Assembly: GCA_018676385.1 (NCBI GenBank)
Contig: JABHEX010000275.1
Coordinates: forward strand, 1-23,440
Direction: 5' to 3'
Length of the DNA stretch: 23,440 bases
DNA from: Akkermansiaceae bacterium
Lineage (GTDB): Bacteria > Verrucomicrobiota > Verrucomicrobiia > Verrucomicrobiales > Akkermansiaceae
Position numbers and translations under genes: made by a program. The notes below the pieces were generated by a model that saw nothing but the letters and a program-made list of their open reading frames with translations, had not been told where the DNA came from and searched no databases. Each line of letters opens with the position of its first letter. The stretch's first letter is position 1. Of the stretch, positions 13,371-22,149 are shown in pieces.

Positions 13371-16300
13371 ATGAGTCAGCATAAGCACGAGATGCAATCA
13401 GATGGGCCGATTAATATTACCGAAAAATGGATAGGAGAGGCTGCTGGTGGGCGAGTATTCCGTGAGGCACGTGCGCTGGTCCGTCTTGGCAAGGTTAACC
13501 AACTCAAGCAGAGTGGTGGGGTGTATCAGGCATTGGTTGGGCACGGCAAGAAACCGTTGCGTGTGGTGGTTAAGGTGATCAGCAAGACCGAAGTGAAGAA
13601 CCTCTGCCCGTGTATAATGAGCCGCCGCACAGGAGCTATGTGTGAGCATGCTGCGGCTGTTTTGATGGCTACTATTTTGCCATCTGATTCCAGTTATGAT
13701 CATCATGTAATGAGTGAGGAAGATGAGGCTGCTCAACCTGATGTAATTCCTCTTGATGTTCGTCTTTCCCCTAATTTTCCTGGGGAGGGGATATCTAATG
13801 TTCAGCTGAAAACATCAGCGCGCTCAGCAGAGAAACTTTCGCAGTCAGATTTTGCTTTGGCTCTCTGGCTTCACAAAAATACGGGACAAACGGGCGCGGC
13901 AATGCTCGCGCTTCCCATAGCCCAGATGGCTTGTTTTTACCAAGCAATTGCTGGCCACCCTGCAGTGTGGACTGGTAAAGATAAGGTGGAAATTTCACTG
14001 GCGCATCTGAGGCCAAAACTTGAACTAGAGATTGATGCTGAGCATAACAGCGAAATGATCTGGATGCGTATTGTTGAAGATCAGTCATTTGCCCTTCTAG
14101 GTGACCGGTTAGCGTTATGGGACAGAGAGAGCAATAATCTGTTAATTGACCAGGGAGTAGGGAAGAATAAACTAGTCGGTATGGGGATGAGTCCTGCAGA
14201 TCTCGCGAGTGGCGAGTGGCTGCATATCGAGACCTCGGTATTTGTGAAAGCGCTCGATGCCCTGGATCAGGTGTATCAATTACCTGGTGGTCTTGGCGGG
14301 CTAAAAATTCATGAAGCCGAGCCGGATATTGAGCTGCAGATCGCGGGGTCTACACGTGCATTACAGGCACGCCTAACAGCTGTCTATCCGGGTGGTGTCA
14401 GAGTGCTTTTACCGGCTACCAGCGCTGCAGTCTCAGAGTTCCCGATTTTATCTGATGATGGCGACTGGCTACTGCGTCATCCAGAGTTCGAGCGTAGTGC
14501 GATAGCGCGACTGATGCGCGACGGTTTCCAGCCATTGGATGCCACAGGGATGATGTATCTTCGCGGTGAGGACGAGACGATCGACTTCCTGACATCATCA
14601 CTACCAGAAATCAGGGAAAATTGGTATGTAGAGACCGATGAAAAACTCGTTCATATTGAGTCTGGACTGGGACGGATCGAGCCAAAAATCGATTTTGCCG
14701 GCGGTGGGCAGGGGAATGGTGTAGATTGGCTTGCATGTGACGTGTCATGGCAATGCGGTGGTGAGGTGCTGGATCGTGAATCCGTGCGCAGGCTGTTAGT
14801 ATCGGGGGGGCGTACTCTGAAGCTACCCGGTGGAGGAAAAGCGGTCATCTCCCAGTTTGATGCCGAGGTTATGGATGGTTTCCTGCTTGATACCGATCCG
14901 CGCCAGGATAATGGTCGATACTATTTTCCACAGGAGCAAACTGCCTATTTGGAGCGACTCCGTAGCCACTACAGTAGTGATAGAAACAATACAGAGAAGC
15001 GGGTCGATGTTCCGCCACTGCTTGATGATTTAGAATTGACCTTGCGTGCCTATCAAAAAGAAGGCGTTGAATGGCTTTATCAACGGGCATTAGGAGAGGG
15101 TGCTGCGTTGCTTGCGGATGACATGGGATTAGGGAAAACTTTGCAGACGTTGACGTTTCTCGAGCTCTGGAAAAGAAGGCACTCCGAACCAGCATTGGTT
15201 GTGTGTCCTGCCACCTTGCTAGGAAACTGGCGTGATGAAGTAGCGAAATTTGTCCCAAGCATGAATGTCTTGGTAATGCATGGAAGCAAAAGAAAAGACT
15301 ATTTCGAAGTGCTGCACTCCGCAGATATTATTGTTACTAGTTATGCCTTGTTAGACAGGGACGTGGAGGTTTACCGGAAGTTGCCGTTAAGTGCTATAGT
15401 GCTTGATGAGGCGAGTGCCATTCGCAACCCAGACACTTTAGCAGCGAAGGCGGCTAGAAAAATGCAGGCTGCTGTTAAAATCGCTATTTCTGGCACCCCA
15501 GTGGAAAACAGCGTGCGCGACCTGTGGTCGATTTTTCAATTTCTAATGCCGGGATATTTGGGTGGTAGAGAGGATTTCCGAAAGCGTTATGAGCTTCCGT
15601 GCTCGGCTGAGTCACCCGATCAAGCGACGCGTGCGGCCATGCAGCGACTTCGCTGGCGAACTGAGCCATTCATGCTGCGTCGGACAAAATCGTTGGTGGC
15701 AAAGGATCTACCACCCAAGATTGAGAGTGTGGTCTGGTGTGATCCTTCCCCGATGCAACGCGATTATTATCAATCGATTCTTAGACATGGCGCTGAAAAA
15801 GTGGATGCTGTACGTAAGCTATCGGGAGCCGATGGCGCACGCATGCAGATGCTAACCGTCTTGTTGCGCCTTCGTCAGAGCTGTTGTGACTTGAGACTGC
15901 TGGATAAAGGATTAGATGAAAAACCACTCGCTGATATATCTGTAAAACTTGCAAGGCTTATGGATTTGTTAGGGGAGGCGAAGCGTGGCGATCACCGAGT
16001 GCTCGTGTTTAGCCAGTTTACTTCCATGCTCACTCTGATTCGTAATGAACTCGACGCCGAGAATGTGTCATATTCTTATCTCGATGGTGCCACACGTGAC
16101 CGAGCTGCCGTGGTGGATGCTTTCCAGAAATCTGACGGCCCACCGGTTTTTCTTATCAGCCTGAAAGCGGGCGGTTATGGCCTCACGCTAACAGCTGCGG
16201 ATACCGTGGTGCTGTTTGATCCATGGTGGAACCCAGCTGTGGAAGCTCAGGCTGCCGATCGGATCCACCGCATCGGGCAGTCCCGCCCTGCCACGATCTA

Positions 16301-16460
16301 TAAGTTGATTACTCGTGGAACTGTTGAGGAGAAAATCCTCAAATTGCAGGAAAAGAAAAAGTCAATGATTAGTGCGGCTATTGGGGAAGCAGAAAATGAG
16401 GCTCGTCCATTAATGACAGGCTTGAGTGAGTCCGAAATGCGTGATTTGCTAGATGATTAA
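13371..16460 (+). CDS. SWIM-domain SNF2-family helicase
   Basis: A 1029-residue SF2 ATPase of the bacterial Snf2/Rad54-like class. A SWIM zinc-finger motif, C79-P-C81 ... C91-E-H93 (CxCx9CxH), lies near the N-terminus. Residues 100-550 are a long middle region without recognised motifs. The helicase core has motif I DDMGLGKT (583-590), a DEAS box (679-682; DEAQ or DEAH is more usual), ISGTPVENS as motif III, and motif VI DRIHRIGQ (963-970). Such proteins translocate along DNA or remodel nucleoprotein complexes and are thought to aid transcription recycling or repair. The start at 13371 is an ATG without Shine-Dalgarno. A small gene follows 58 bp downstream on the same strand and may be cotranscribed. 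The family is certain; the cellular role is not. Confidence 0.95.
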   Translation: MSQHKHEMQSDGPINITEKWIGEAAGGRVFREARALVRLGKVNQLKQSGGVYQALVGHGKKPLRVVVKVISKTEVKNLCPCIMSRRTGAMCEHAAAVLMATILPSDSSYDHHVMSEEDEAAQPDVIPLDVRLSPNFPGEGISNVQLKTSARSAEKLSQSDFALALWLHKNTGQTGAAMLALPIAQMACFYQAIAGHPAVWTGKDKVEISLAHLRPKLELEIDAEHNSEMIWMRIVEDQSFALLGDRLALWDRESNNLLIDQGVGKNKLVGMGMSPADLASGEWLHIETSVFVKALDALDQVYQLPGGLGGLKIHEAEPDIELQIAGSTRALQARLTAVYPGGVRVLLPATSAAVSEFPILSDDGDWLLRHPEFERSAIARLMRDGFQPLDATGMMYLRGEDETIDFLTSSLPEIRENWYVETDEKLVHIESGLGRIEPKIDFAGGGQGNGVDWLACDVSWQCGGEVLDRESVRRLLVSGGRTLKLPGGGKAVISQFDAEVMDGFLLDTDPRQDNGRYYFPQEQTAYLERLRSHYSSDRNNTEKRVDVPPLLDDLELTLRAYQKEGVEWLYQRALGEGAALLADDMGLGKTLQTLTFLELWKRRHSEPALVVCPATLLGNWRDEVAKFVPSMNVLVMHGSKRKDYFEVLHSADIIVTSYALLDRDVEVYRKLPLSAIVLDEASAIRNPDTLAAKAARKMQAAVKIAISGTPVENSVRDLWSIFQFLMPGYLGGREDFRKRYELPCSAESPDQATRAAMQRLRWRTEPFMLRRTKSLVAKDLPPKIESVVWCDPSPMQRDYYQSILRHGAEKVDAVRKLSGADGARMQMLTVLLRLRQSCCDLRLLDKGLDEKPLADISVKLARLMDLLGEAKRGDHRVLVFSQFTSMLTLIRNELDAENVSYSYLDGATRDRAAVVDAFQKSDGPPVFLISLKAGGYGLTLTAADTVVLFDPWWNPAVEAQAADRIHRIGQSRPATIYKLITRGTVEEKILKLQEKKKSMISAAIGEAENEARPLMTGLSESEMRDLLDD

Positions 16461-16518
16461 CGGATGCTTTTTTAAAAACCATCTTGCTCGGTGAATCATG
16501 TGGAGGTATGACTGAAAT

Positions 16519-16815
16519 ATGAATACAAAGCAATTAGCAGAATCTGCATCGAGTGGAGGCACGCCTCCGGGAAATTTGAGTGAGCACCTAAAAGTGCTGT
16601 GGCTTGCGCGAGCAGGTCGATGGCATGAGGCTCACGATATGTGTGAGAATGAAGATGACCCTACCTGGTCGTGGATCCACGCTCACCTGCACAGAGTGGA
16701 GGGCGACTTAGGTAACGCAGGTTACTGGTATGCCCGCGCGGGAAAACCGCAGCCCGATGGACAAGATGGTCTGGGTGAGGAGTGGTTTGAGTTAGCAGAG
16801 GATTTGATTGGATAA
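16519..16815 (+). CDS. Small TPR-like conserved-looking protein
   Basis: A 98-residue soluble protein of unassigned family. Two segments resemble helical TPR/Sel1-type hairpins: LWLARAGRWHEAHDMC (about 28-43) and HLHRVEGDLGNAGYWYARAGK (about 56-76). It is rich in Trp and His, with no signal peptide or membrane segment. It follows the SNF2 helicase by 58 bp in the same direction and ends at a strong bidirectional terminator, so it may be the last gene of that unit. A GGAGG lies 12 bp upstream of the ATG, the only Shine-Dalgarno-like sequence noted in this window, though its spacing is longer than ideal. Short proteins with the same W/H-rich helical look occur in other bacteria as far as I recall, but I do not assign a function. 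Confidence 0.75.
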   Translation: MNTKQLAESASSGGTPPGNLSEHLKVLWLARAGRWHEAHDMCENEDDPTWSWIHAHLHRVEGDLGNAGYWYARAGKPQPDGQDGLGEEWFELAEDLIG

Positions 16816-16836
16816 ATATCAGAACGTACACAAAAA

Positions 16837-16874
16837 GAGCCGATGTATTAAGACATCGGCTCATCAATTTTTTT
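16837..16874. terminator. Bidirectional Rho-independent terminator
   Basis: GAGCCGATGT (16837-16846), loop ATTAAG, ACATCGGCTC (16853-16862): a perfect 10-bp stem. On the plus strand, seven T follow at 16868-16874; on the minus strand the stem is followed by five T (complement of 16832-16836). It serves both the small plus-strand gene and the convergent bactofilin gene. Confidence 0.93.
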
Positions 16875-16885
16875 GCTGTAATCAA

Positions 16886-17206
16886 CTAGCTGCCAATATC
16901 GGTCCGGCCTGAGAGCACTGCACCCTCCTCCATGGAGAGCATTTTGGTTTTGATGTCGCCATCGAGCTTGGACTTGGTTTTGAGTTCACAGCGATCAGAA
17001 GTGATGGTTCCTTTGACCTTACCGAAGAGCTTAACTTCGCCTGCTTTAACGTCTCCTTTTACGAAGGCATTTTCACCAATGGTGACTCTACCTTTATCTG
17101 AGGAAATTTCACCATCGACTTTACCGTCAATGACCATGTCATTGCTGAACTTAATAGAACCTGTGATTTCGATTCCATTTGCGAGAACGTTAGTTACATT
17201 AGCCAT
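16886..17206 (-). CDS. Bactofilin
   Basis: A 106-residue bactofilin (polymer-forming cytoskeletal protein, DUF583). The chain is a run of short beta-strand turns rich in Gly, Val, Lys and Asp, such as GSIKFSNDMVIDGKVDGEI, VTIGENAFVKGDV and GEVKLFGKVKGTI, which is the right-handed beta-helix pattern of the family. Bactofilins polymerise without nucleotides into filaments or patches, usually at the inner membrane, where they place cell-wall enzymes and shape the cell. No membrane segment is present. The start is the ATG at 17206. It lies in the same direction as the two HtrA-like genes with a 165-bp gap and ends in the bidirectional terminator. Peptidoglycan synthases lie about 2.5 kb away on the other strand, which fits an envelope role but does not prove a partnership. 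Confidence 0.95.
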   Translation of the reverse strand: MANVTNVLANGIEITGSIKFSNDMVIDGKVDGEISSDKGRVTIGENAFVKGDVKAGEVKLFGKVKGTITSDRCELKTKSKLDGDIKTKMLSMEEGAVLSGRTDIGS

Positions 17207-17371
17207 AATTTGTAATTAAGATGCCTAAAATTGGCTATAAGGCAATCAAAGAATTTTAAAAACAGGGCGGCAAAGTATGGTATTGGTGTTTGTAACTGGA
17301 TGAATTTTTCAATTTCTATCATTACGCCTCAATCTGCGTAAACGCATTTCAATATGACGATTACGCGGACT

Positions 17372-18553
17372 TTACTTGTCAAAATCTCTCAACAGGCGGC
17401 GTATTCTGGATGCAGGATCTTCACTTGAATTTGATGATTTGTTGGCTTCGTCTCGGAGATTTGATTGAGGTCGGTTTTTGTCGGCTTGGGTAACGGTATT
17501 TGGGTCGGAAGCAAGCACACGCAGGAGCGTCTCAGCAGGGGTGATAAATGTCTTAATCCGACTGCTTCGGGCAATGGTAATGCCGACCAATTTACCATCC
17601 AGATCAAGGACTGGTGCACCTGTGTCTTCAGGGTTGATAGGTATGTCGGACTGCACCACACTGGGGAAGTCAGAGCGCACGCGGTTGATGCTGGTGCCCA
17701 TGCGTTGCATCCGCTCCATGCGTTCGCGAGGCACACGTTTGATACCAGCGTTGTCTGCGCGCGAGCCTAGTTTAACGGTGGCGACTTTCTCATCACCATT
17801 TCTGCGATAGAGTATGGTTGTTTCCGAGCCCGGTACGAGGCGCTGCAGTAAATTACGTAATTCGATCGCACCCAATATGGGCACTTGGTTCACAGACATA
17901 ACGATGTCTCCATTGCGTAATCCAGCTTTCTTGGCTGCTGAATCGGGCATGACCTGCATGAGTGGGACACCATTTTTGCCTGCCTTGCTGAAGTCCATCA
18001 TCACACCCAAGTATGCTTTGTCTTCCTCCCGTAAGCTACGTGACATGACGCTAACGACGCCAATACCATCGACTTTACCATCCGGGCGAGCCACTGCAAG
18101 GAAGCTGCCGAGTTCGGGATTTGACATTTTTTTGAGGTCAAGTGGCTTCAATGGTGCATCTGAGGTTAGCAGAGCTAGATCGTGTTCTGGGTAGACTCCA
18201 TCAACATTTGCTGAATAGGATTTTCCGCTCACTGTGCTAATGTTGATGGATCTGCGTGGATTAGAAATCTCACTCCATTTCGTTAGTATAACCACCTTGC
18301 CTTGTTTGTTGGTGACTACGGTGCCGTAAGCGACTCGCTTACCCGAGATGTTAACATTGACGATACTTCGAGAGGCTGTTTTGACGGCTGGCTCGGCTGC
18401 GCTGAAGAAGCTGATTGCTTGTTTTTTGAGTGTTGCTATCTCTCGATTACTGAGCTGCTCGTATGGATCTGGCATGCGTACACCATCTTGTGCATGGATG
18501 TTAACATGAGTAACTGAAAGAAGTACTATTGCAATGGTTGTGGTCTTGGTCAT
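17372..18553 (-). CDS. Degenerate HtrA-like protein with a PDZ between its protease-like parts
   Basis: A 393-residue exported protein (signal peptide about 1-21, cleavage near IHA). Residues 60-135 resemble the first beta-barrel of an HtrA protease: LTKWSEI (91-97) stands where LTAGHVI is expected, so the catalytic His is Trp93, while the Asp motif EHDLALL (Asp125) is kept. A PDZ domain follows (about 181-263: YLGVMM, PDSAAKKAGLRNGDIVMSVN). Only then, at about 308-335, comes a segment like the Ser region: EDTGAPVLDLDGKLVGIT replaces GNSGGP, so the Ser is Thr311. In ordinary HtrA this segment precedes the PDZ. The C-terminus is polar and ends RIRRLLRDFDK. The protein is likely not an active protease and may bind peptides or modulate its neighbour. 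It starts 32 bp after the intact HtrA gene, in the same direction. The reading frame is intact, so a dead gene is unlikely. Confidence 0.8.
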   Translation of the reverse strand: MTKTTTIAIVLLSVTHVNIHAQDGVRMPDPYEQLSNREIATLKKQAISFFSAAEPAVKTASRSIVNVNISGKRVAYGTVVTNKQGKVVILTKWSEISNPRRSINISTVSGKSYSANVDGVYPEHDLALLTSDAPLKPLDLKKMSNPELGSFLAVARPDGKVDGIGVVSVMSRSLREEDKAYLGVMMDFSKAGKNGVPLMQVMPDSAAKKAGLRNGDIVMSVNQVPILGAIELRNLLQRLVPGSETTILYRRNGDEKVATVKLGSRADNAGIKRVPRERMERMQRMGTSINRVRSDFPSVVQSDIPINPEDTGAPVLDLDGKLVGITIARSSRIKTFITPAETLLRVLASDPNTVTQADKNRPQSNLRDEANKSSNSSEDPASRIRRLLRDFDK

Positions 18554-18585
18554 GTAAAAACGATGGCTGTAAATGGTAGATTGTT

Positions 18586-19584
18586 TTATCGGCGTCTCCT
18601 GAGGATTTCGCCTCTTTTGCCGAGTTTGACTTCAAGCGTGATAACATCTTCACCGCGGAGAATTCTCACCTTGATATCATTTCCCGGACTGTAATTGGTC
18701 AGAATCAGGTGAAGTCTGCGTAGGTCTGGAGTACGGCGCCCATTGATGCTACGGATGATGTCACGCTCGCGTATGCCCGCACGCTGTGCTGGGCTACCCT
18801 CAAACACATGGCTGACAGATACGCCTCCTCTTGCCGTTTTCATTGTCTGAATACCGAGAACGGGTGCATCAGGATCGTCCAGTGCACTTCCTCCAAGACG
18901 CCCCCATGTGTCACCGCCTTTTAAGCGATCCCAATCATCACGAAATCCTTCAATACTAGCGTGGTTATTGGCTGATAGAGATGTACCTATAGACGAGTGA
19001 ATACCAATAACCTTACCGTCTAGGTCAAAAAGAGGGCCGCCTGAGTCACCACCAATGAGTGCGCAATCCGATGATATGAACTTGTGGATACTGCGGGCAA
19101 TGATGCGCCCAAATCGAACAGGCGGTGTGCGAACGGGATCGTAGCCACCTGCATGGCCAAGCGCGAGAACAAGGTCTCCCGACCTCAGATCCTTGGAGTT
19201 ACCAATTTCTGCTAAGGGCCATGGTCCTTTCTCGGTAATCTGGACCATTGCGGTATCACGAGTGTAATTTGCTCCAAGCACCGTGCCATTTGCCTGTTTT
19301 CCATCAGGGAAAACAACGGTGACCTCTTCCGCACCTCTTATTACATGACCAGCGGTGAGGATGAGCCCGTCTTTGTTTATAATGACTCCGCTGCCAGACG
19401 CCCCAGTTTTGGCCGAAAAAAGTGATACAGTGGCAGGTAAAACTTTTTTGACCGTCTGAACCGTTCTCGCCTGAATATCCTTGAGGTCATTCAGGCTTTC
19501 CGCTGTTGGAGTAGCGGTGACGTGTTGTGCATTCGCTGTAAGCAGACAGATCGTGAGCAATGAAATAATTATGTGTCGTGTCAT
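18586..19584 (-). CDS. HtrA/Deg-type periplasmic serine protease with one PDZ
   Basis: A 332-residue exported protease. Residues 1-19 are a Sec signal peptide. The chymotrypsin-like domain has the full triad: His80 in LTAGHVI, Asp110 in RDTAMVQI and Ser181 in GGDSGGPLFDLDG. A single PDZ domain follows at about 240-322 (VLGIQTM, GSPAQRAGIRERDIIRSING). The C-terminal tail is Arg-rich (ILRRRR). Such proteases degrade or refold misfolded envelope proteins, and their PDZ reads exposed C-termini. The pseudo-HtrA gene follows 32 bp downstream and is probably cotranscribed. The gene is divergent from the class A PBP gene, with 172 bp between starts. The symbol is left empty because degP, degQ and degS cannot be told apart here. 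Confidence 0.94.
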   Translation of the reverse strand: MTRHIIISLLTICLLTANAQHVTATPTAESLNDLKDIQARTVQTVKKVLPATVSLFSAKTGASGSGVIINKDGLILTAGHVIRGAEEVTVVFPDGKQANGTVLGANYTRDTAMVQITEKGPWPLAEIGNSKDLRSGDLVLALGHAGGYDPVRTPPVRFGRIIARSIHKFISSDCALIGGDSGGPLFDLDGKVIGIHSSIGTSLSANNHASIEGFRDDWDRLKGGDTWGRLGGSALDDPDAPVLGIQTMKTARGGVSVSHVFEGSPAQRAGIRERDIIRSINGRRTPDLRRLHLILTNYSPGNDIKVRILRGEDVITLEVKLGKRGEILRRRR

Positions 19585-19610
19585 TATTGAAGAACTGGAG
19601 AGTATAAAAA

Positions 19611-19616
19611 AGATGA
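19611..19616 (-). promoter_or_regulatory. Candidate -10 box for the htrA-like operon
   Basis: TATACT on the minus strand lies 27 bp before the htrA-like start codon; a -35 at the right distance is poor (TCTAAA-like). Transcription would start near 19604, leaving a 20-nt leader. Low confidence. Confidence 0.3.
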
Positions 19617-19756
19617 TGTATTATTTAGAACGTCGCACTTTTTTTATATTGTTCCAATTATTTTACGGCAATGCTGGTAGAAACAAGCAAAATAGATTAC
19701 CATGACGCGGGTTCGATGTGAACGACGGCCTCTCGAACAACAGTAAAACGATTAGG

Positions 19757-22099
19757 ATGGCAGCCAGAAAATCCAATACAAGCTCAGGTGGTGGCACGCG
19801 TAAAGCCAAGCCATCTGCTGCGCGTAAGTCTGGCAGAAAAACCAAACGTAAGACGCCGCGTAAACATACTAATCGCCGAAAAAAATCAGCAGCCAAGAAG
19901 CATGGGTTGTTGTTTAAGCTCTTCTTCTGGCCTTTCCAGTTGCTCGCGCAGACTACAGAGAGCTGGCATCCTGTGCTGAGATGGCCCGTCAGAGCAGCCG
20001 GAGGTGGGATGCTTGTGATGTTTTTCTGCTTCTTGCTTGTGGCAGTTTTCTACTATCTGCGTGCTACTCAATATAACCTCGATAGAGCTTCGGAAATGCC
20101 GGCACGCACATTGGTTTACGCCCGAGATGGAAGAACTGAACTGGGGCGTCTGCATGGTGATAACCGCTATTTAGTAAAGTATGATCATGTGGCAAAAGAT
20201 TTTCGTAATGCTTTAATTTCGCGTGAGGATGCCCGATTCCATGATCATTTTGGGATTGATATAAAAGGTTTGATTCGTGCCACTGTTCAGAACATCAAGC
20301 GCCGCCGCCTTGCACAGGGAGGTTCGACTATAAGTATCCAGCTTGCAGAAAACACATGGTTTCCTCCTGATACGGGAAAGAAAAAATCAACAGTCAGGTT
20401 GATTGACCAGAAGTTATTGGAAATGGCATTGGCATGGCGGATTGAGCGCCGCTATGAGAAGTCGGAGATTCTTGAGCACTACATGAATCGTATTTTCTGG
20501 GGACACTCAATCCGTGGTGTGGAGTCAGCATCCCGCACCTACTTTGAGAAGCCAGCTATCAGGATTACGTTATCCGAGGCGGCAATGTTGGCCGGTATCA
20601 TTCGAGGGCCCAATGCTTTTTCGCCCTTCAAAAATATTGAGGCGGCTACACAAGAACGTGATGTAACCTTGGGTAGGATGGTCAAGTACGGGCACATTAC
20701 TCAGTCCCAGGCGGACGTCGCAAGAAATGAGCCATTGATAGTGCGGCCGAAAAACCGCCGGGTGTTGCAAGAAACCTACGTGATGGATGCGGTGCGCCGT
20801 GAGCTTGATCGTATTCTCGAGGAGCAAAACATCCAAGATGGTGGGCTGACTGTGATTACGACTATTGATCATACTATCCAGCGTGCAGCTGAGCTGTCGA
20901 TGGAGCGCAATCTCGTGCGTGTGGAAAAAACCCCAGGTTATCGGCACCAAACGCGCCGACAATGGCAGCAGCTTCCGAGTGGCAGGGCGGGGGAGACACG
21001 CTATCTTCAGGGTGCATGTGTTGTCATCGAGAACCAAACTGGAGCTGTGCTCTCGGTAGTGGGTGGGAGAGATGCCAATGAGTCCAAATATAATCGGGCA
21101 ATTCAAGCTGAACGCCAAATTGGTTCGATATTCAAACCTTTTGTATACCTAACGTCTTTTAACCGAGGTATGATGCCTGAAACATGGATTCCTGACGGGC
21201 GTATCAGGCCGGGTGAAATCAGGGGTGCTCCACGGTCATGGTCGCCGTCAAATTCCGATGGGAAATACGGCAACTACGTAACGGCGGAAGACGCACTTGT
21301 GAGGTCTAGAAACACCTCCTCGGTTCGTGTCGGAAACTTCGCAGGATTAGAGGATGTTAATGAAACGGCCAGAGACGTTGGATTTATTCAAGGCATCCCT
21401 AAGAACCCGTCTTCTTATTTGGGGTCGTGGGAAGCAACTCCATGGCAAGTCGCGAGTGCTTACACCGTATTCCCTAATAATGGCGACTGGTATAGGCCTT
21501 ACATGATTCAGGAAATTCGTAACGCCAAGGGTAAGCGTGTCTATCCAGGGAAAGGGGACTCAGGTAAACTCATGGCCGTTGTTGCTGAGCCGGGCGCTAC
21601 TTGGTGTGTTTCTAATACTCTTCAGCAAGCAGTAAATCGAGGGACGGGCCGCACAGTTCGATCGCTTGGATACAAGGCACCATGTGCTGGGAAAACTGGC
21701 ACTACGGATGATTACAAGGATGCTTGGTTTGCGGGTTACACTGGCACCTTGACGTGTGCCATCTGGGTAGGGATGGACCGACCTCAAAAAATTATCAACC
21801 GCGGCTACGGATCAACTCTCGCAGCTCCCATCTGGGTCGATGTGATGAAGACTGCAGGGCGGCTGGGGTATACTACGCCACGCTTTAAGCCTGTGCGATT
21901 GCATTCCGTCTCATTATGTCGGTGGTCAGCCAAACGTGCGACAAAAGGATGTGTGCGTCATGGGTCAGCCTATAAGGCAAAAGTGCCAGCTGACATGTTG
22001 CCAGGTGAGCGTGACTACTGCACTATGCATCCTTTTCGTGGTCTACCGTCTCGCCGAGATGGTCGTAGGTCGCCTCCACGTGCAATTCCCGTTGAGTAG
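19757..22099 (+). CDS. Class A penicillin-binding protein (bifunctional, PBP1A-like)
   Basis: A 780-residue peptidoglycan synthase. Residues 1-50 are a Lys/Arg-rich cytoplasmic tail, followed by a membrane segment at about 82-102. The GT51 glycosyltransferase motifs are REDARFHDHFG (catalytic Glu157), GGSTISIQLAEN, LLEMALAWRIERRYEKSEILEHYMN and GVESASRTYF. The transpeptidase motifs are intact: SIFK (Ser457, Lys460), SRN (517-519) and KTGT (646-649). It polymerises glycan strands and crosslinks stem peptides in the periplasm; beta-lactams would acylate Ser457. I prefer the ATG at 19757; the frame is open to a GTG at 19718, which would add 13 residues to the tail. The C-terminus after residue 715 is Cys- and Arg-containing and of unknown role. 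A second PBP gene follows 50 bp downstream. Confidence 0.96.
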   Translation: MAARKSNTSSGGGTRKAKPSAARKSGRKTKRKTPRKHTNRRKKSAAKKHGLLFKLFFWPFQLLAQTTESWHPVLRWPVRAAGGGMLVMFFCFLLVAVFYYLRATQYNLDRASEMPARTLVYARDGRTELGRLHGDNRYLVKYDHVAKDFRNALISREDARFHDHFGIDIKGLIRATVQNIKRRRLAQGGSTISIQLAENTWFPPDTGKKKSTVRLIDQKLLEMALAWRIERRYEKSEILEHYMNRIFWGHSIRGVESASRTYFEKPAIRITLSEAAMLAGIIRGPNAFSPFKNIEAATQERDVTLGRMVKYGHITQSQADVARNEPLIVRPKNRRVLQETYVMDAVRRELDRILEEQNIQDGGLTVITTIDHTIQRAAELSMERNLVRVEKTPGYRHQTRRQWQQLPSGRAGETRYLQGACVVIENQTGAVLSVVGGRDANESKYNRAIQAERQIGSIFKPFVYLTSFNRGMMPETWIPDGRIRPGEIRGAPRSWSPSNSDGKYGNYVTAEDALVRSRNTSSVRVGNFAGLEDVNETARDVGFIQGIPKNPSSYLGSWEATPWQVASAYTVFPNNGDWYRPYMIQEIRNAKGKRVYPGKGDSGKLMAVVAEPGATWCVSNTLQQAVNRGTGRTVRSLGYKAPCAGKTGTTDDYKDAWFAGYTGTLTCAIWVGMDRPQKIINRGYGSTLAAPIWVDVMKTAGRLGYTTPRFKPVRLHSVSLCRWSAKRATKGCVRHGSAYKAKVPADMLPGERDYCTMHPFRGLPSRRDGRRSPPRAIPVE

Positions 22100-22149
22100 C
22101 ACGCTTAGTTTGTTAAATTTGGAATTTAAAAAGAGCTTTGAAAACGACT

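Noticed and set aside
16508..16522. Four-codon upstream frame (ATG at 16508) before the 98-residue gene
   Set aside because: The GGAGG is only one base from this ATG, too close for initiation, so a regulatory minicistron is not supported.
17372..18553. Treating the degenerate HtrA-like gene as a pseudogene
   Set aside because: The frame is uninterrupted over 393 codons with a signal peptide and a well-formed PDZ, which points to a maintained protein.
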